NCBI GenBank assembly: GCA_963767245.1
Contig: CAVYDG010000011.1
Coordinates: forward strand, 558,001-622,000
Length of the DNA stretch: 64,000 nt
Direction of reading: 5' to 3'
Source of the DNA: Roseiarcus sp963767245
GTDB taxonomy: Bacteria > Pseudomonadota > Alphaproteobacteria > Rhizobiales > Beijerinckiaceae
Shown: piece by piece, positions 50,454 to 58,885 of the stretch
Position numbering within the stretch: position 1 is the first letter of the stretch
Layout: every line of letters begins with the position of its first letter
Translations under genes and position numbers: made by a program
The notes under the pieces: generated by a model
Database searches by the model: none
What the model was told of the DNA's origin: nothing
Seen by the model: only the letters and a program-made list of their open reading frames with translations

Positions 50454-51731
50454 TCAAAGCTCCGACGAAATTTCCCCGGCCCAGTCGCGCGTTTCGGCGA
50501 TTTGCTTCAGACGCGAAAGAAAAGCGGCTGAATATGCGCCATCGAAAGCTCGGTGATCGAAACTCTGCCCCATCATGCCGATCATACGCGGCGCGATGAA
50601 GTCGCCCTCTTGCGTCGACACGACCGCGGGCTTCAGGCGGATTGCGTCAATAGAGAGAATGCCGACCTGCGGCGCATTGATGATCGGCGCCGTAAATGTC
50701 GTGCCGAATGCACCGTTGTTGCTGAGCGAATAGGTGCCACCGGAGAGATCGTCAGGAGAAAGCTTACCCGCCCTCGCGTTATCGATCTGCCTGCGGATCG
50801 CCTTGGCAAGCCCGATCAGAGTGAGATCGCCCGCGTCATGCACGACGGGCACAACGAGGCCGTTGTGATCGAGATCGACCGCGATGCCCAGATTGATGTC
50901 GCGCGAAAGCGTGAGCGCTTTGCCGCCGAAGCGCGCATTAACTTGTGGGAAAGCGGCAATCGCGAGACACGTCGCGCGCGCGATGAAAGGCAGATAGGTG
51001 AGCGAGAACCCGCGCGCCTTGAGGAATGTCTCCTTGTACTTCTTTCGCACACAGTCGACCGCGGTGAAGTCAACCTCGATCGCCTGGAACACGTGCGGGA
51101 TCGTATGCCAGCTTTCGGCCAGCCGCTCTCCGGTCCTCTGCCGTACCGCATTCAGCGTGATGACGTCACCATCGTGAACCCGCTTTAAGGAGGGCGTCGG
51201 AGGCGGAGCGACTGGAGCGGGCGGCGGCGCGGCCGGACGGGCCTCGATCGCCGCGCGCACCGCCGCCCCGTCTATCCTCGTTTCGCCGCGTCGCTGGGCT
51301 TCGGTCGCGAGCCCGACGAGGTCGAGCCCGTGCTGCGCGATGAGCCGGCGGGCGACGGGTGTAAGACTAATGCCGTTCGGTCCCCTAGCAGCTGCAAATC
51401 TTTCGGTTGGCGTCGACACCTCGTCGAAGGCTGAGCGCGGGGGCGACGCCTTCGCCGCAGGCGCCTCGGCCTGCCCGGGCGACTTCGTGGCTGCGCTATC
51501 CTCGACGATCGCGACCACCTCGCCTGCCTTGGCCGTCACCCCCGGTCCGACGCAAATTTCGGACAGGCGGCCGGCGACGATCGCTTGAACTTCGAGAGTG
51601 ACCTTGTCGGTCTCGACCTCGAACAGACTGTCGCCTTCGGTGATCTCGTCGCCGACTGACTTGAACCAGGCGAGGATCTTGCCCTCCGCGACCGTCTCGC
51701 CGAGTTGCGGCATGATGATTGTGGAGGCCAT
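50454..51731 (-). CDS. 2-oxo acid / acetoin dehydrogenase E2 (dihydrolipoamide acyltransferase)
   Basis: A 425-residue E2. One lipoyl domain (FEVETDKVTLEV, lipoyl-Lys about residue 43), an Ala/Pro linker, a peripheral-subunit-binding domain (LTPVARRLIAQHGLDL, about residue 125), and a C-terminal catalytic domain ending with the active-site DHRAFDGAYSA (His-x-x-x-Asp-Gly). It transfers the acyl group to CoA. It starts 5 bp after the E1 beta stop. No dihydrolipoamide dehydrogenase is nearby, so E3 must come from elsewhere. Confidence 0.92.
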   Translation of the reverse strand: MASTIIMPQLGETVAEGKILAWFKSVGDEITEGDSLFEVETDKVTLEVQAIVAGRLSEICVGPGVTAKAGEVVAIVEDSAATKSPGQAEAPAAKASPPRSAFDEVSTPTERFAAARGPNGISLTPVARRLIAQHGLDLVGLATEAQRRGETRIDGAAVRAAIEARPAAPPPAPVAPPPTPSLKRVHDGDVITLNAVRQRTGERLAESWHTIPHVFQAIEVDFTAVDCVRKKYKETFLKARGFSLTYLPFIARATCLAIAAFPQVNARFGGKALTLSRDINLGIAVDLDHNGLVVPVVHDAGDLTLIGLAKAIRRQIDNARAGKLSPDDLSGGTYSLSNNGAFGTTFTAPIINAPQVGILSIDAIRLKPAVVSTQEGDFIAPRMIGMMGQSFDHRAFDGAYSAAFLSRLKQIAETRDWAGEISSEL

Positions 51732-51736
51732 GGGCG

Positions 51737-52717
51737 CTATCCGTTGAGCACGCGCTGGACCTTGTCGACGATGCGCGAGGCGCTCGGCAGCGCAAGGTCT
51801 TCGAGATGGTCGGCGGCCGGCAGCGGTATGTGTGGGGTCGTGATGCGGACGATGGGTCCGTCGAGATCCCAGAAGGCCTCGTCAGCGACGATGGACGCAA
51901 TTTCCGCGCCCCAGCCGCAAAGTCGCGGGTTCTCTTCTACGGTGAACAGCCGACCCGTCTTCGCGACTGAGCCGAGGATCGTCTGCGTATCGAGCGGCAC
52001 AAGCGAGCGCACGTCGATCACCTCCGCGTCGACGCCTTGCTCGCGTTGCAGGATTTCCGCGGCCTCCAGCGCGCGCGGGACCATCAACGCGAGCGCGAGG
52101 ATTGTGCAGTCGTGGCCTGCGCGGAGGATTTTCGCCGTTCCGAGCCTGTCGACGATCTCGCCGTCCGGCACTTCGCCCTTTGAGGCGTAGAGCGCCTTGT
52201 GCTCGTGAAAAATCACGGGATCGGGATCCCGCACCGCCGCGGCCATCAGGCCGATGACGTCGATCGGCGAGGAGGGCGCGACAACCTTCACGCCCGGGAT
52301 CATCATCGTCCAGTTCTCAATCGATTGTGAGTGCTGGGCGCCGAAACGCACGCCGCCGCCATTGCCGGTGCGGACCACCAGCGGGCAGGAAAGCTGGCCG
52401 TTCGACATGTATCGAAGCTTCGACATTTGATTGGCCACATAGTCGAAGCAGACCGCGAGGAAGTCAGCGAACATTATCTCCGCGATCGGCCGCAGGCCCG
52501 TCATCGCCGCGCCCATTGCAGCGCCGAGGATCGCCTGCTCGGAGATTGGCGTGTCGCGCACGCGTAGTGGCCCAAACTGTTCGTAGAGGCCGACCGTCGT
52601 TTTGAACACTCCCCCCGCCTTCGCCACGTCCTCGCCGAGGAAGACGACGCAGTCGTCTCTGGCCATCTCCTGTGCGATGCCTCGGGCGACCGCGTCGCGG
52701 TAGGTCAGTTCCGCCAC
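51737..52717 (-). CDS. 2-oxo acid / acetoin dehydrogenase E1 beta
   Basis: A 326-residue subunit beginning (GTG) AELTYRDAVARGIAQEM, with LGEDVAKAGGVFKTT, RVRDTPISEQAILG, GGGVRFGAQHSQ and the C-terminal transketolase-like domain (VDVRSLVPLDTQTIL). The GTG at 52717 follows GGAGGG and overlaps the E1 alpha gene by 13 bp; the longer frame upstream is not homologous. With E1 alpha it uses thiamine diphosphate to cleave acetoin or decarboxylate a 2-oxo acid. The divergent butanediol-dehydrogenase-like gene favours acetoin. Confidence 0.92.
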   Translation of the reverse strand: MAELTYRDAVARGIAQEMARDDCVVFLGEDVAKAGGVFKTTVGLYEQFGPLRVRDTPISEQAILGAAMGAAMTGLRPIAEIMFADFLAVCFDYVANQMSKLRYMSNGQLSCPLVVRTGNGGGVRFGAQHSQSIENWTMMIPGVKVVAPSSPIDVIGLMAAAVRDPDPVIFHEHKALYASKGEVPDGEIVDRLGTAKILRAGHDCTILALALMVPRALEAAEILQREQGVDAEVIDVRSLVPLDTQTILGSVAKTGRLFTVEENPRLCGWGAEIASIVADEAFWDLDGPIVRITTPHIPLPAADHLEDLALPSASRIVDKVQRVLNG

Positions 52718-53736
52718 GCCCACCCTCCATCCGCATAGACGTCCTTGGTCAATAACTCCACAGGGGCTGGGGGTGAGGCCTTGCAGGCCTCGGTCGCTGC
52801 TTCGACCTTGCGCTTGCTTTCCGCCTCGATCGTGTCGACCGTCGCCTGATCCACGCCGAATTCCCTGAGGCGCTCGCGGTAGGTCAACACCGGATCGCGC
52901 TTCAGCCATTCGTCGAGCTCGCCCGGCGGCCGGTACTTGGCGGGATCGGCGCGCGAATGACCGGAATGACGATAGGTGAGGCATTCGATAAGGGAGGGAC
53001 CGTCGCCGTCGCGCGCCTTGACGAGCGCCGCGAGCGCCGTCCGATAGACCACATCGGCGTCGTTGCCGTCGATGACAATTCGCTCGAGACCATAGGCCGC
53101 CGCGCGGTCGGCCGCCGGATGTTTCACCGCGGTGACGTCGCCGATCGGCGTATATTCCATATAGAGATTGTTCTCGCATACGAAGACGACGGGCAGCTTC
53201 CAGATCGCGGCGAAATTGAGCGCCTCGTGGAACGCCCCGATATTGGTGGTTCCGTCGCCGAAGAAACAGACGGCCACGTCCTTTTCGCCGAGATATTGTG
53301 CGCGCCAGGCGGAGCCACAGGCAATCGGCAGGTGGGCGCCGACGATCGCATAGGACCCGAACACGCCATGCTCAACCGAGGTCAGATGCATCGAGCCGCC
53401 CTTGCCGCGCATCAGGCCGATATCCCGCAGCATCAATTCGCCGAGCATCCCCTCCATCGAGGCGCCCCGGGCGAGCGTGTGCGCATGGCCGCGGTAGGTG
53501 CAAAACGACTTATCACCCTTCCGCATGGCAACGCCGAACCCCGCCGCAACCGCCTCCTGACCAATCGACAAATGGCTCGTGCCCTTGATCATGTTCTGGA
53601 GGAAGAGATCGAACGCGCGCTTCTCGCAATCGCGAATCTCCACCTGAAGACGGAAGAGCTCGAGACGCCGGTCCAGGCCTATGTCGTCGTTCTTTAGCCG
53701 GTCGCCCGGCGCGGTCGCAGCCTGTGCGGAGGCCAT
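52705..53736 (-). CDS. 2-oxo acid / acetoin dehydrogenase E1 alpha
   Basis: A 343-residue subunit with the thiamine-diphosphate motif GDGTTNIGAFHEALNFAA...NN (GDG at about residue 165). It also has HLSIGQEAVAAG, YRGHAHTLARG, GKGGSMHLT and the phosphorylation-loop-like YRHSGHSRADPAKYR. Length and the ERDC-less short N-terminus fit AcoA-type E1 alpha more than pyruvate dehydrogenase. It heads the leftward operon E1 alpha, E1 beta, E2, M24, CobW. The 708-bp upstream spacer carries a half copy of the candidate operator. Confidence 0.92.
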   Translation of the reverse strand: MASAQAATAPGDRLKNDDIGLDRRLELFRLQVEIRDCEKRAFDLFLQNMIKGTSHLSIGQEAVAAGFGVAMRKGDKSFCTYRGHAHTLARGASMEGMLGELMLRDIGLMRGKGGSMHLTSVEHGVFGSYAIVGAHLPIACGSAWRAQYLGEKDVAVCFFGDGTTNIGAFHEALNFAAIWKLPVVFVCENNLYMEYTPIGDVTAVKHPAADRAAAYGLERIVIDGNDADVVYRTALAALVKARDGDGPSLIECLTYRHSGHSRADPAKYRPPGELDEWLKRDPVLTYRERLREFGVDQATVDTIEAESKRKVEAATEACKASPPAPVELLTKDVYADGGWAWRN

Positions 53737-54444
53737 ATCGGTCGTTTCCCACCCAACGTCGTTGCCTCGACAAGTTGCCAGAGAACGACGACCCGCCGTC
53801 CAGAAAAAAACTCAAAATGGGAATTTCGCTGCTTCGCAGCCAGATTGCGAGAAATTCCACACTTCTGTGCGAACCGAACAGCGGCGGCGCCCGTCCTCGC
53901 CCGACCGCGAGTCTTCGCAGCTACCGGAACGGCCCGCCCCGGAGAAATCCTCATTTTGGACAAATCCGCTGGGCCGTTTTCGGAGCAGCGGTGCTAAAGA
54001 CGCTCGCGCGTCGAGGATTCCTGGCCAAATCATCAGCTTACGTCAGAGGGGATTACGCTTTGAAGAGGCTGAGCGAATATCTTCGCTCTACGACGACCGT
54101 TCCCGCCACGACCGCGAGCAGTTCGATCGTCCTGTCCTCCGAAATGTTGACCGTCGACCGTCGCTGCGTGCCGCGCATTCTCTCCGTCAACTTGAAAAAC
54201 CACGTCGCCGCCGGGGGCGCCTCCCGAGGCGAGAGGCTGGCTCTGACTGGCCTTTCCGGCCCGCGCGTCTGCCCCGCTCGCGGGCGGTCGCGATGGGCTC
54301 GCTTGACGGTACATCTGACGACCATGCCGCAAAGCCGAGGTAGTTATTGGCCAGACCGGCGCCCAAGAATGGCGTAGTCAGAAAGCGCGTCATCGCGTTG
54401 ACCGCGGCGCTCTGCTCGCGACGGCGAATTGAGAGGAGGAAGCG
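53737..54444. other. Spacer between divergent operons, possible gene relic
   Basis: About 700 bp between E1 alpha and the butanediol-dehydrogenase-like gene. On the minus strand two protein-like scraps occur in different frames: AVNAMTRFLTTPFLGAGLAN near 54380 and NISEDRTIELLAVVAGTVVV near 54100. They could be the relic of one lost gene; I recognise no family. The spacer also holds the half-site at 53954. Confidence 0.4.
53954..53966. promoter_or_regulatory. Half-site of the candidate operator
   Basis: TTTTGGACAAATC, 13 bases, is identical to 58616-58628 in the inverted repeat before the Gfo/Idh gene. It lies in the spacer between the E1 alpha and butanediol-dehydrogenase-like genes, about 220 bp from the former. 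A second arm is not clear. Confidence 0.4.
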
Positions 54445-55512
54445 ATGAAAGCGGTCCGGTTCTACACCAAGGAAGACGTGCGCGTCGAAGACGTTCCAGC
54501 GCCGGACACGCTGGGTGACTTACAAGTCCTGATCAAGCCTCTCACCTGCGGGATCTGTGGCACGGACCTGCACGAATTCGCCGGCGGCCCGATCGTGACG
54601 CCGGTGACGCGGCACAAGTTCACCGGCGCGGTGTTGCCTCAGATTCTCGGCCATGAGTTTTCCGCCGAGGTCGTCGATATCGGCCGCAATGTGAGACGGG
54701 TGCGCAAGGGCGACCGCATCTCGATTCAGCCGCTGGTGATGCCGCTCGACGACTATTACAGCCGCCGCGGCCTCAACCATCTGAGCCCGAGCATGGGCTG
54801 CATAGGCCTGAGCTGGGCCTGGGGCGGCATGAGCGAGCTCGCAATCATCAACGACTACAACGCCAATTTGATCCCCGACAGCGTCACCGACGAGCAGGGC
54901 GCGCTGGTCGAGCCGACCGCGGTGGCGCTCTACGGCGTCGATCGATCAAAAGTGACCGGCGGCAGCACGGTGTTGATCACCGGCGCGGGACCGATCGGCG
55001 CGCTTGTCACCCTGATCTGCAGTGCCTTTGGCGCGTCGAAGATTTTCGTCAGCGAGCCCAACGCCAACCGCCGCAAGCATATCGAGAACCTTGGCGTCGC
55101 GACTTCGGTGATTGATCCGAAAGCGGTCAATGTCATCGACTTTATCCGGGCGAACACCGAGGAGGGCGTCGGCGTCGATGCTGCGATCGAATGTTCCGGC
55201 ATCGAGGCCGCGCTCAACACCTGCATTGAGGCGGTGCGCAACCATGGCACCGTGGTGCAGACGGGCTTGCACGTGAAGAAGGCGCTCGTCGATCCCGCGC
55301 TGTGGGCATTGAAGGACATCACCATCGAGGCGACTTGGTGCTACGAGGTGACGATGTGGCCGCGCGTCATCCGGATGATCTCGAGCGGCAAGCTGCCAGT
55401 CGAAAAGATCGTGACCGGACGGATCGAACCGGAAGCGATCGTCGAAAAGGGATTCCGCGCGCTGCTCAATCCGAGCGGCCAGGAAATGAAGGTGATGGTC
55501 AACATGAGCTGA
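54445..55512 (+). CDS. Medium-chain dehydrogenase, 2,3-butanediol-dehydrogenase-like
   Basis: A 355-residue MDR enzyme with catalytic-zinc ligands in CGICGTDLHE and LGHEFSAEV, the acidic ligand VEPTAVA, and the NAD(P) motif ITGAGPIGALVTL (about residue 178). The order and LSWAWGGMSELAI segment resemble (R,R)-butanediol dehydrogenases. The four structural-zinc cysteines usual in that family are missing (the region reads PLDDYYSRRGLNHLSPSMGC). GAGAGGAGG precedes the ATG at 54445. It may supply acetoin for the divergent E1/E2 complex; the real substrate could be another sugar-derived alcohol. Confidence 0.87.
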   Translation: MKAVRFYTKEDVRVEDVPAPDTLGDLQVLIKPLTCGICGTDLHEFAGGPIVTPVTRHKFTGAVLPQILGHEFSAEVVDIGRNVRRVRKGDRISIQPLVMPLDDYYSRRGLNHLSPSMGCIGLSWAWGGMSELAIINDYNANLIPDSVTDEQGALVEPTAVALYGVDRSKVTGGSTVLITGAGPIGALVTLICSAFGASKIFVSEPNANRRKHIENLGVATSVIDPKAVNVIDFIRANTEEGVGVDAAIECSGIEAALNTCIEAVRNHGTVVQTGLHVKKALVDPALWALKDITIEATWCYEVTMWPRVIRMISSGKLPVEKIVTGRIEPEAIVEKGFRALLNPSGQEMKVMVNMS

Positions 55513-55568
55513 GGCCGGTTCCAGGCTTTGACGCCGCATCTCTTCTTCGACGGATCTGGGAGGCGAGT

Positions 55569-56636
55569 ATGGAAATCATAGCGCTGGTTGCCGGCGCAAC
55601 CGGCATCGCCGGGCGCGGAGTGTCGCAGGAGCTGCTCCACGCCGGCGCAAGGATTCACGGCATATCGCGCCATCCGGAGGGGATCGTTCCGGGCGTCGCA
55701 CATGTGGCCGCCGACCTGCTCGATCCCGCGAGCGTAGCCAAGGCGCTGAGCCGGCTCAAGCCGAGCCACGTCTATCTGACCGTCTGGTCCCGCCAGCCGA
55801 CCGAAGAGGAAAACATCAGGGCCAACGCCGGAATCGTTCGCGCGGTGCTCGACGCGGTCGCGCCGGCGCGGAGCGTCAAACACGTCGCGCTCGTCACCGG
55901 TCTTAAGCATTACCTCGGACCGTTCGAGGCCTATGCGCGCAGCGGGCTCCTTCCGCCTACCCCGGTGCGCGAGGAGCAGCCGCGTCTTGACGTTCCCAAC
56001 TTCTATTACAACCAGGAAGACGAGGTTTACTCGGCTGCCAGGCGCGACGGCTTCACGTGGAGCGTGCACCGTCCGCATACAATCATCGGCAAGGCGATCG
56101 GCAACGCGATGAACATGGGCTCGACCCTCGCTGCCTATGCCTCGATCTGCAAAGAGCTCGGCCGGCCCTTCAAATTCCCCGGCAGCGCTGCGCAGTGGAA
56201 CGGCCTCTCGGACATGACCGATGCGCGCGTGCTCGGCAAGCAGCTCGTCTGGGCCAGCACGACCGATATCGCAAAGAACGAGGCGTACAATATCGTCAAT
56301 GGTGACATCTTCCGGTGGAGTTGGCTATGGCCGCGGCTCGCCAAATGGTTTGGAGTTGCTTGGGAAGGCTTCGAGGCGACGCCGGTTCCGCTGGAAGGCC
56401 AGATGGCGAAGGACGGTGGTGTCTGGAAGGCAATGGCGGCGAAACATGGTCTGGTTGAGCCCGATCTCTGGCGCGTCGCTTCGCCTTGGCACACGGATCT
56501 GGACATGGGCAGACCGCTCGAAGTGATGACGGACATGGCGCGGAGCCGCAAGCTGGGCTTCCTCGTCTACCAGAGCACCGAGGATGCCTTCCACGACCTG
56601 TTCGCCACCTTGCGTGCCGAGAAGGTCATCCCCTGA
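55569..56636 (+). CDS. PRISE-family short-chain reductase
   Basis: A 355-residue extended short-chain dehydrogenase. The N-terminus ALVAGATGIAGRG binds NADPH. TGLKHYLGPFEAY (catalytic Lys, about residue 120) and NFYYNQEDEV (catalytic Tyr, about residue 150) are the hallmark motifs of progesterone 5-beta-reductase/iridoid-synthase enzymes, which reduce enones. GGGAGG precedes the ATG at 55569. It follows the dehydrogenase gene by 56 bp and likely shares its promoter. The substrate in bacteria is generally unknown. Confidence 0.88.
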   Translation: MEIIALVAGATGIAGRGVSQELLHAGARIHGISRHPEGIVPGVAHVAADLLDPASVAKALSRLKPSHVYLTVWSRQPTEEENIRANAGIVRAVLDAVAPARSVKHVALVTGLKHYLGPFEAYARSGLLPPTPVREEQPRLDVPNFYYNQEDEVYSAARRDGFTWSVHRPHTIIGKAIGNAMNMGSTLAAYASICKELGRPFKFPGSAAQWNGLSDMTDARVLGKQLVWASTTDIAKNEAYNIVNGDIFRWSWLWPRLAKWFGVAWEGFEATPVPLEGQMAKDGGVWKAMAAKHGLVEPDLWRVASPWHTDLDMGRPLEVMTDMARSRKLGFLVYQSTEDAFHDLFATLRAEKVIP

Positions 56637-56821
56637 ACCTTGTCGACGCCGACCAGCCGAGGGCGGGGCCGCCATATCTGCTCAGCAGCGAACGCGAGAT
56701 GGATCGCGACGGACTGCGTCGGCGGAGGCTCGGGCTGGACAAGCGAGATTTCGACGCCTAACCGGAGGCAAAGGCCGGGAGGGCGGGGAGATCCGCAGCG
56801 AGCCGGCCGGACGGCGATCGG

Positions 56822-58525
56822 ATGACGGAAAACGAACTCCTCCGGATCATCGCGTTTCTCGAGCGGGTCCGTCTGCCGTTCCAGGAACTGGTTCCGATCG
56901 CCGAGGAGGACACGACCTGGAACCTGCTATTGTTCCTCATCAAGAACCACCTGACGGGAACGCCGGTTGCGATCTCCACACTCGCCTCCGTCGCCAAGGC
57001 GCCACATGCGACGGCAATGCGCCGCATCCACACTCTGATCGAGCGCGGAGACATCCTCCAGGAACCGCTGGCCGAGGGCAGCAAAAGGTTCAAGCTGCGG
57101 CCGAGCGACGCGTTGCTCGAAAGCTTTATCCAGTACGCACGCAAAATCAAATTTCTGCTCGCCGAGACATTCGGCCTGCGCTCGAAAGTCGACAGCGACG
57201 AAGATTTCTATTTCGGGGGCTCGTATTTTGCGGCCCAGATCATTCCGCCGCCGCGACTTATCGAGAGCCTGTTCCGCGGCAAGCAGGAGATCCAATTCCT
57301 GCTCAACGACGACAATTATTTCCTCTCGATGCGCAACATGTGGGCGGACTTTCGCAACAACATGGCTTCGCGCAAGAACTTTGATCTGCGCAAATTGCCT
57401 CACCTGCACGAGCGGCTGGTCGAGAACGCCGCGCTAGCGGTATCGGAATACGATATCGTTGCGATTAATGCGCCCTGGCTCGGCGAGGCGGTCAAGAAGA
57501 GGCTCGTCATCCCCCTCGACGAGCATATAAGGTCCGCCGGCCTCTCCTCGCTCGACTTCCACCCTTCCGTTTGGTCGATGGGGTCGTGGCGCGGCCAGCA
57601 GTTCGGCGTCCCGATCTATTGCACGATAGAATTGCTCGCCGCGCGCTCGGACCTGTTCGAAAGGGACAAGATCGAATATCCGACGACCTTCGAGAAGACT
57701 GTCGCCGCCGCCAAACATTTCCATGTGCCCGCTAAAGGGCACTATGGCATCGCCTGGAACGGCGCGCGCGGCATGCCGGTCGCGTCGACCTTCATGTTTC
57801 TGATGGGCTGCTGCGGCGAGTTGATCCTGCGCATCCCAAAGGCAAGCTTGGGAATAGGTGTTGACGAGGCGCGGGGCGAACAACTGCGGCCGCAAATCCA
57901 GTCGGACGCGGGCCTGAAGGTGCTCGATTATCTGCACCGGCTCACCGAGTTCTCGCCGCCCGACATCCTTGAAATGGACTGGGACCGGCGCACGATATCG
58001 TTCCTTTCCGGAGAAACCGCGCTCGCCTATTGCTGGACGGTGCGCGCGGCGCGATTTGAGAACGACGTCAATTCCGCAGTGAAGCGAAAGGTTCGATATC
58101 TGCCGCAGCCGCGGGGGCCCGGCGGCGCCTCCAACAACCCGATCGGCGGTTTTCTGCTCTGCATCCCAACCAATCTGCCGCCCGAGCGGGTCGAACTCGC
58201 GTTCGAGGCAATTGCCTGGATGACCTCCCCTGAGGCGATGAAGGCGAACGTGCAAAACGGCTTTCCCGTCGCGCCGCGCTTCAGCGTCGCCGCCGACCCC
58301 GAAGCCGCTGCTACCTCGCCGATCGTCAGCGTCGTCGACCGGCTCGCGAAGCGAAACTTGCTCAAGGGCTGGCCGCGTCCGCCGGTGCCCGAGTACCTGT
58401 CTCTCGAGGCCATTCTCGGCGAGGAGATTCACAAGTCCTTGCGAAGGGAAACGACCGATAAAGAGGCGCTCGCGAATGCGCAGAGACGAGCGGACCAAGT
58501 CATGCAAGAGGCCGGCTACTACTAG
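56822..58525 (+). CDS. Winged-helix-solute-binding-protein fusion, putative regulator
   Basis: A 567-residue protein without a signal peptide. Residues 1-120 look like a winged-helix DNA-binding domain: NLLLFLIKNHLTGTPVAIST, then LASVAKAPHATAMRRIHTLI (helix-turn-helix) and a wing near KRFKLRPSD. Residues about 150-560 match family 1 extracellular solute-binding proteins: YDIVAINAPWLGEAVKKRLV, PLDEHI, GVPIYCTIELLAARSDLFER, GETALAYCW, and the C-terminal TSPEAMKANVQNGFPV typical of sugar binders. It should sense a small solute in the cytoplasm. It lies between the PRISE and Gfo/Idh genes, close to the inverted repeat at 58607. The closest known analogues are LacI-type regulators, which use a different binding-protein family. 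Confidence 0.85.
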   Translation: MTENELLRIIAFLERVRLPFQELVPIAEEDTTWNLLLFLIKNHLTGTPVAISTLASVAKAPHATAMRRIHTLIERGDILQEPLAEGSKRFKLRPSDALLESFIQYARKIKFLLAETFGLRSKVDSDEDFYFGGSYFAAQIIPPPRLIESLFRGKQEIQFLLNDDNYFLSMRNMWADFRNNMASRKNFDLRKLPHLHERLVENAALAVSEYDIVAINAPWLGEAVKKRLVIPLDEHIRSAGLSSLDFHPSVWSMGSWRGQQFGVPIYCTIELLAARSDLFERDKIEYPTTFEKTVAAAKHFHVPAKGHYGIAWNGARGMPVASTFMFLMGCCGELILRIPKASLGIGVDEARGEQLRPQIQSDAGLKVLDYLHRLTEFSPPDILEMDWDRRTISFLSGETALAYCWTVRAARFENDVNSAVKRKVRYLPQPRGPGGASNNPIGGFLLCIPTNLPPERVELAFEAIAWMTSPEAMKANVQNGFPVAPRFSVAADPEAAATSPIVSVVDRLAKRNLLKGWPRPPVPEYLSLEAILGEEIHKSLRRETTDKEALANAQRRADQVMQEAGYY

Positions 58526-58606
58526 GGCCCAAATCCACGCGATTTGTTGAAGTCCATGAGCGGTCCGACGGGCTGGCTGGCTTGATCACACTGCCTCTCG
58601 AATCGA

Positions 58607-58627
58607 ATTTGTCCGTTTTGGACAAAT
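58607..58627. promoter_or_regulatory. Candidate operator, 21-bp inverted repeat
   Basis: ATTTGTCC and GGACAAAT are perfect 8-bp arms separated by GTTTT. It lies about 140 bp before the 46-codon frame and 255 bp before the Gfo/Idh gene. TTTTGGACAAATC of its right half recurs at 53954-53966. I infer it is bound by the fusion regulator encoded just upstream. Confidence 0.55.
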
Positions 58628-58744
58628 CAGTGCCATGTCGCTTGATTTAGTTTGTTAGCTTCATTGCAACGGTCGAACCGGCGCTGAAGCGGGGTTTCGA
58701 CGATCGACGCAGCGGTGATGCTGCCAGGGAGGAGCATCGACACG

Positions 58745-58885
58745 ATGCACGTCAGTCCCTTCTTCAACCTCGTCGCGTGCGGTCGCACGGAGGTCGAGAC
58801 GGTCGACGCCCCGCTCGTCAGATCGGCGCATTGCCAGCGCCTGTCGATCCCTCTCTTTATGAAGCGTGACGATAGTTGCACATGA
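58745..58885 (+). CDS. 46-codon frame coupled to the Gfo/Idh gene
   Basis: The frame starts at an ATG preceded by GGAGGAG at 9-10 bp and ends in a TGA that overlaps the next gene's ATG (ATGA). It encodes MHVSPFFNLVACGRTEVETV and 26 more residues. I know no homologous family. The Gfo/Idh gene has no good site of its own, so this frame may serve translational coupling as a leader, or be a small protein in its own right. Confidence 0.45.
   Translation: MHVSPFFNLVACGRTEVETVDAPLVRSAHCQRLSIPLFMKRDDSCT

Noticed and set aside
51737..53179. A 480-codon frame around the E1 beta gene
   Set aside because: The first 154 codons are an out-of-frame reading of E1 alpha; homology and the GGAGGG site place the start at the GTG at 52717.
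53681..54377. Two plus-strand frames of about 220 codons in the spacer before the butanediol-dehydrogenase-like gene
   Set aside because: Both are Arg/Ser/Pro-rich, overlap each other in different frames and show no domain; typical of open frames in GC-rich non-coding DNA.
58616..58628. A sigma-54 promoter at TTTTGGACAAATC
   Set aside because: The GG and GC elements with the required spacing are not present; a palindrome fits better.
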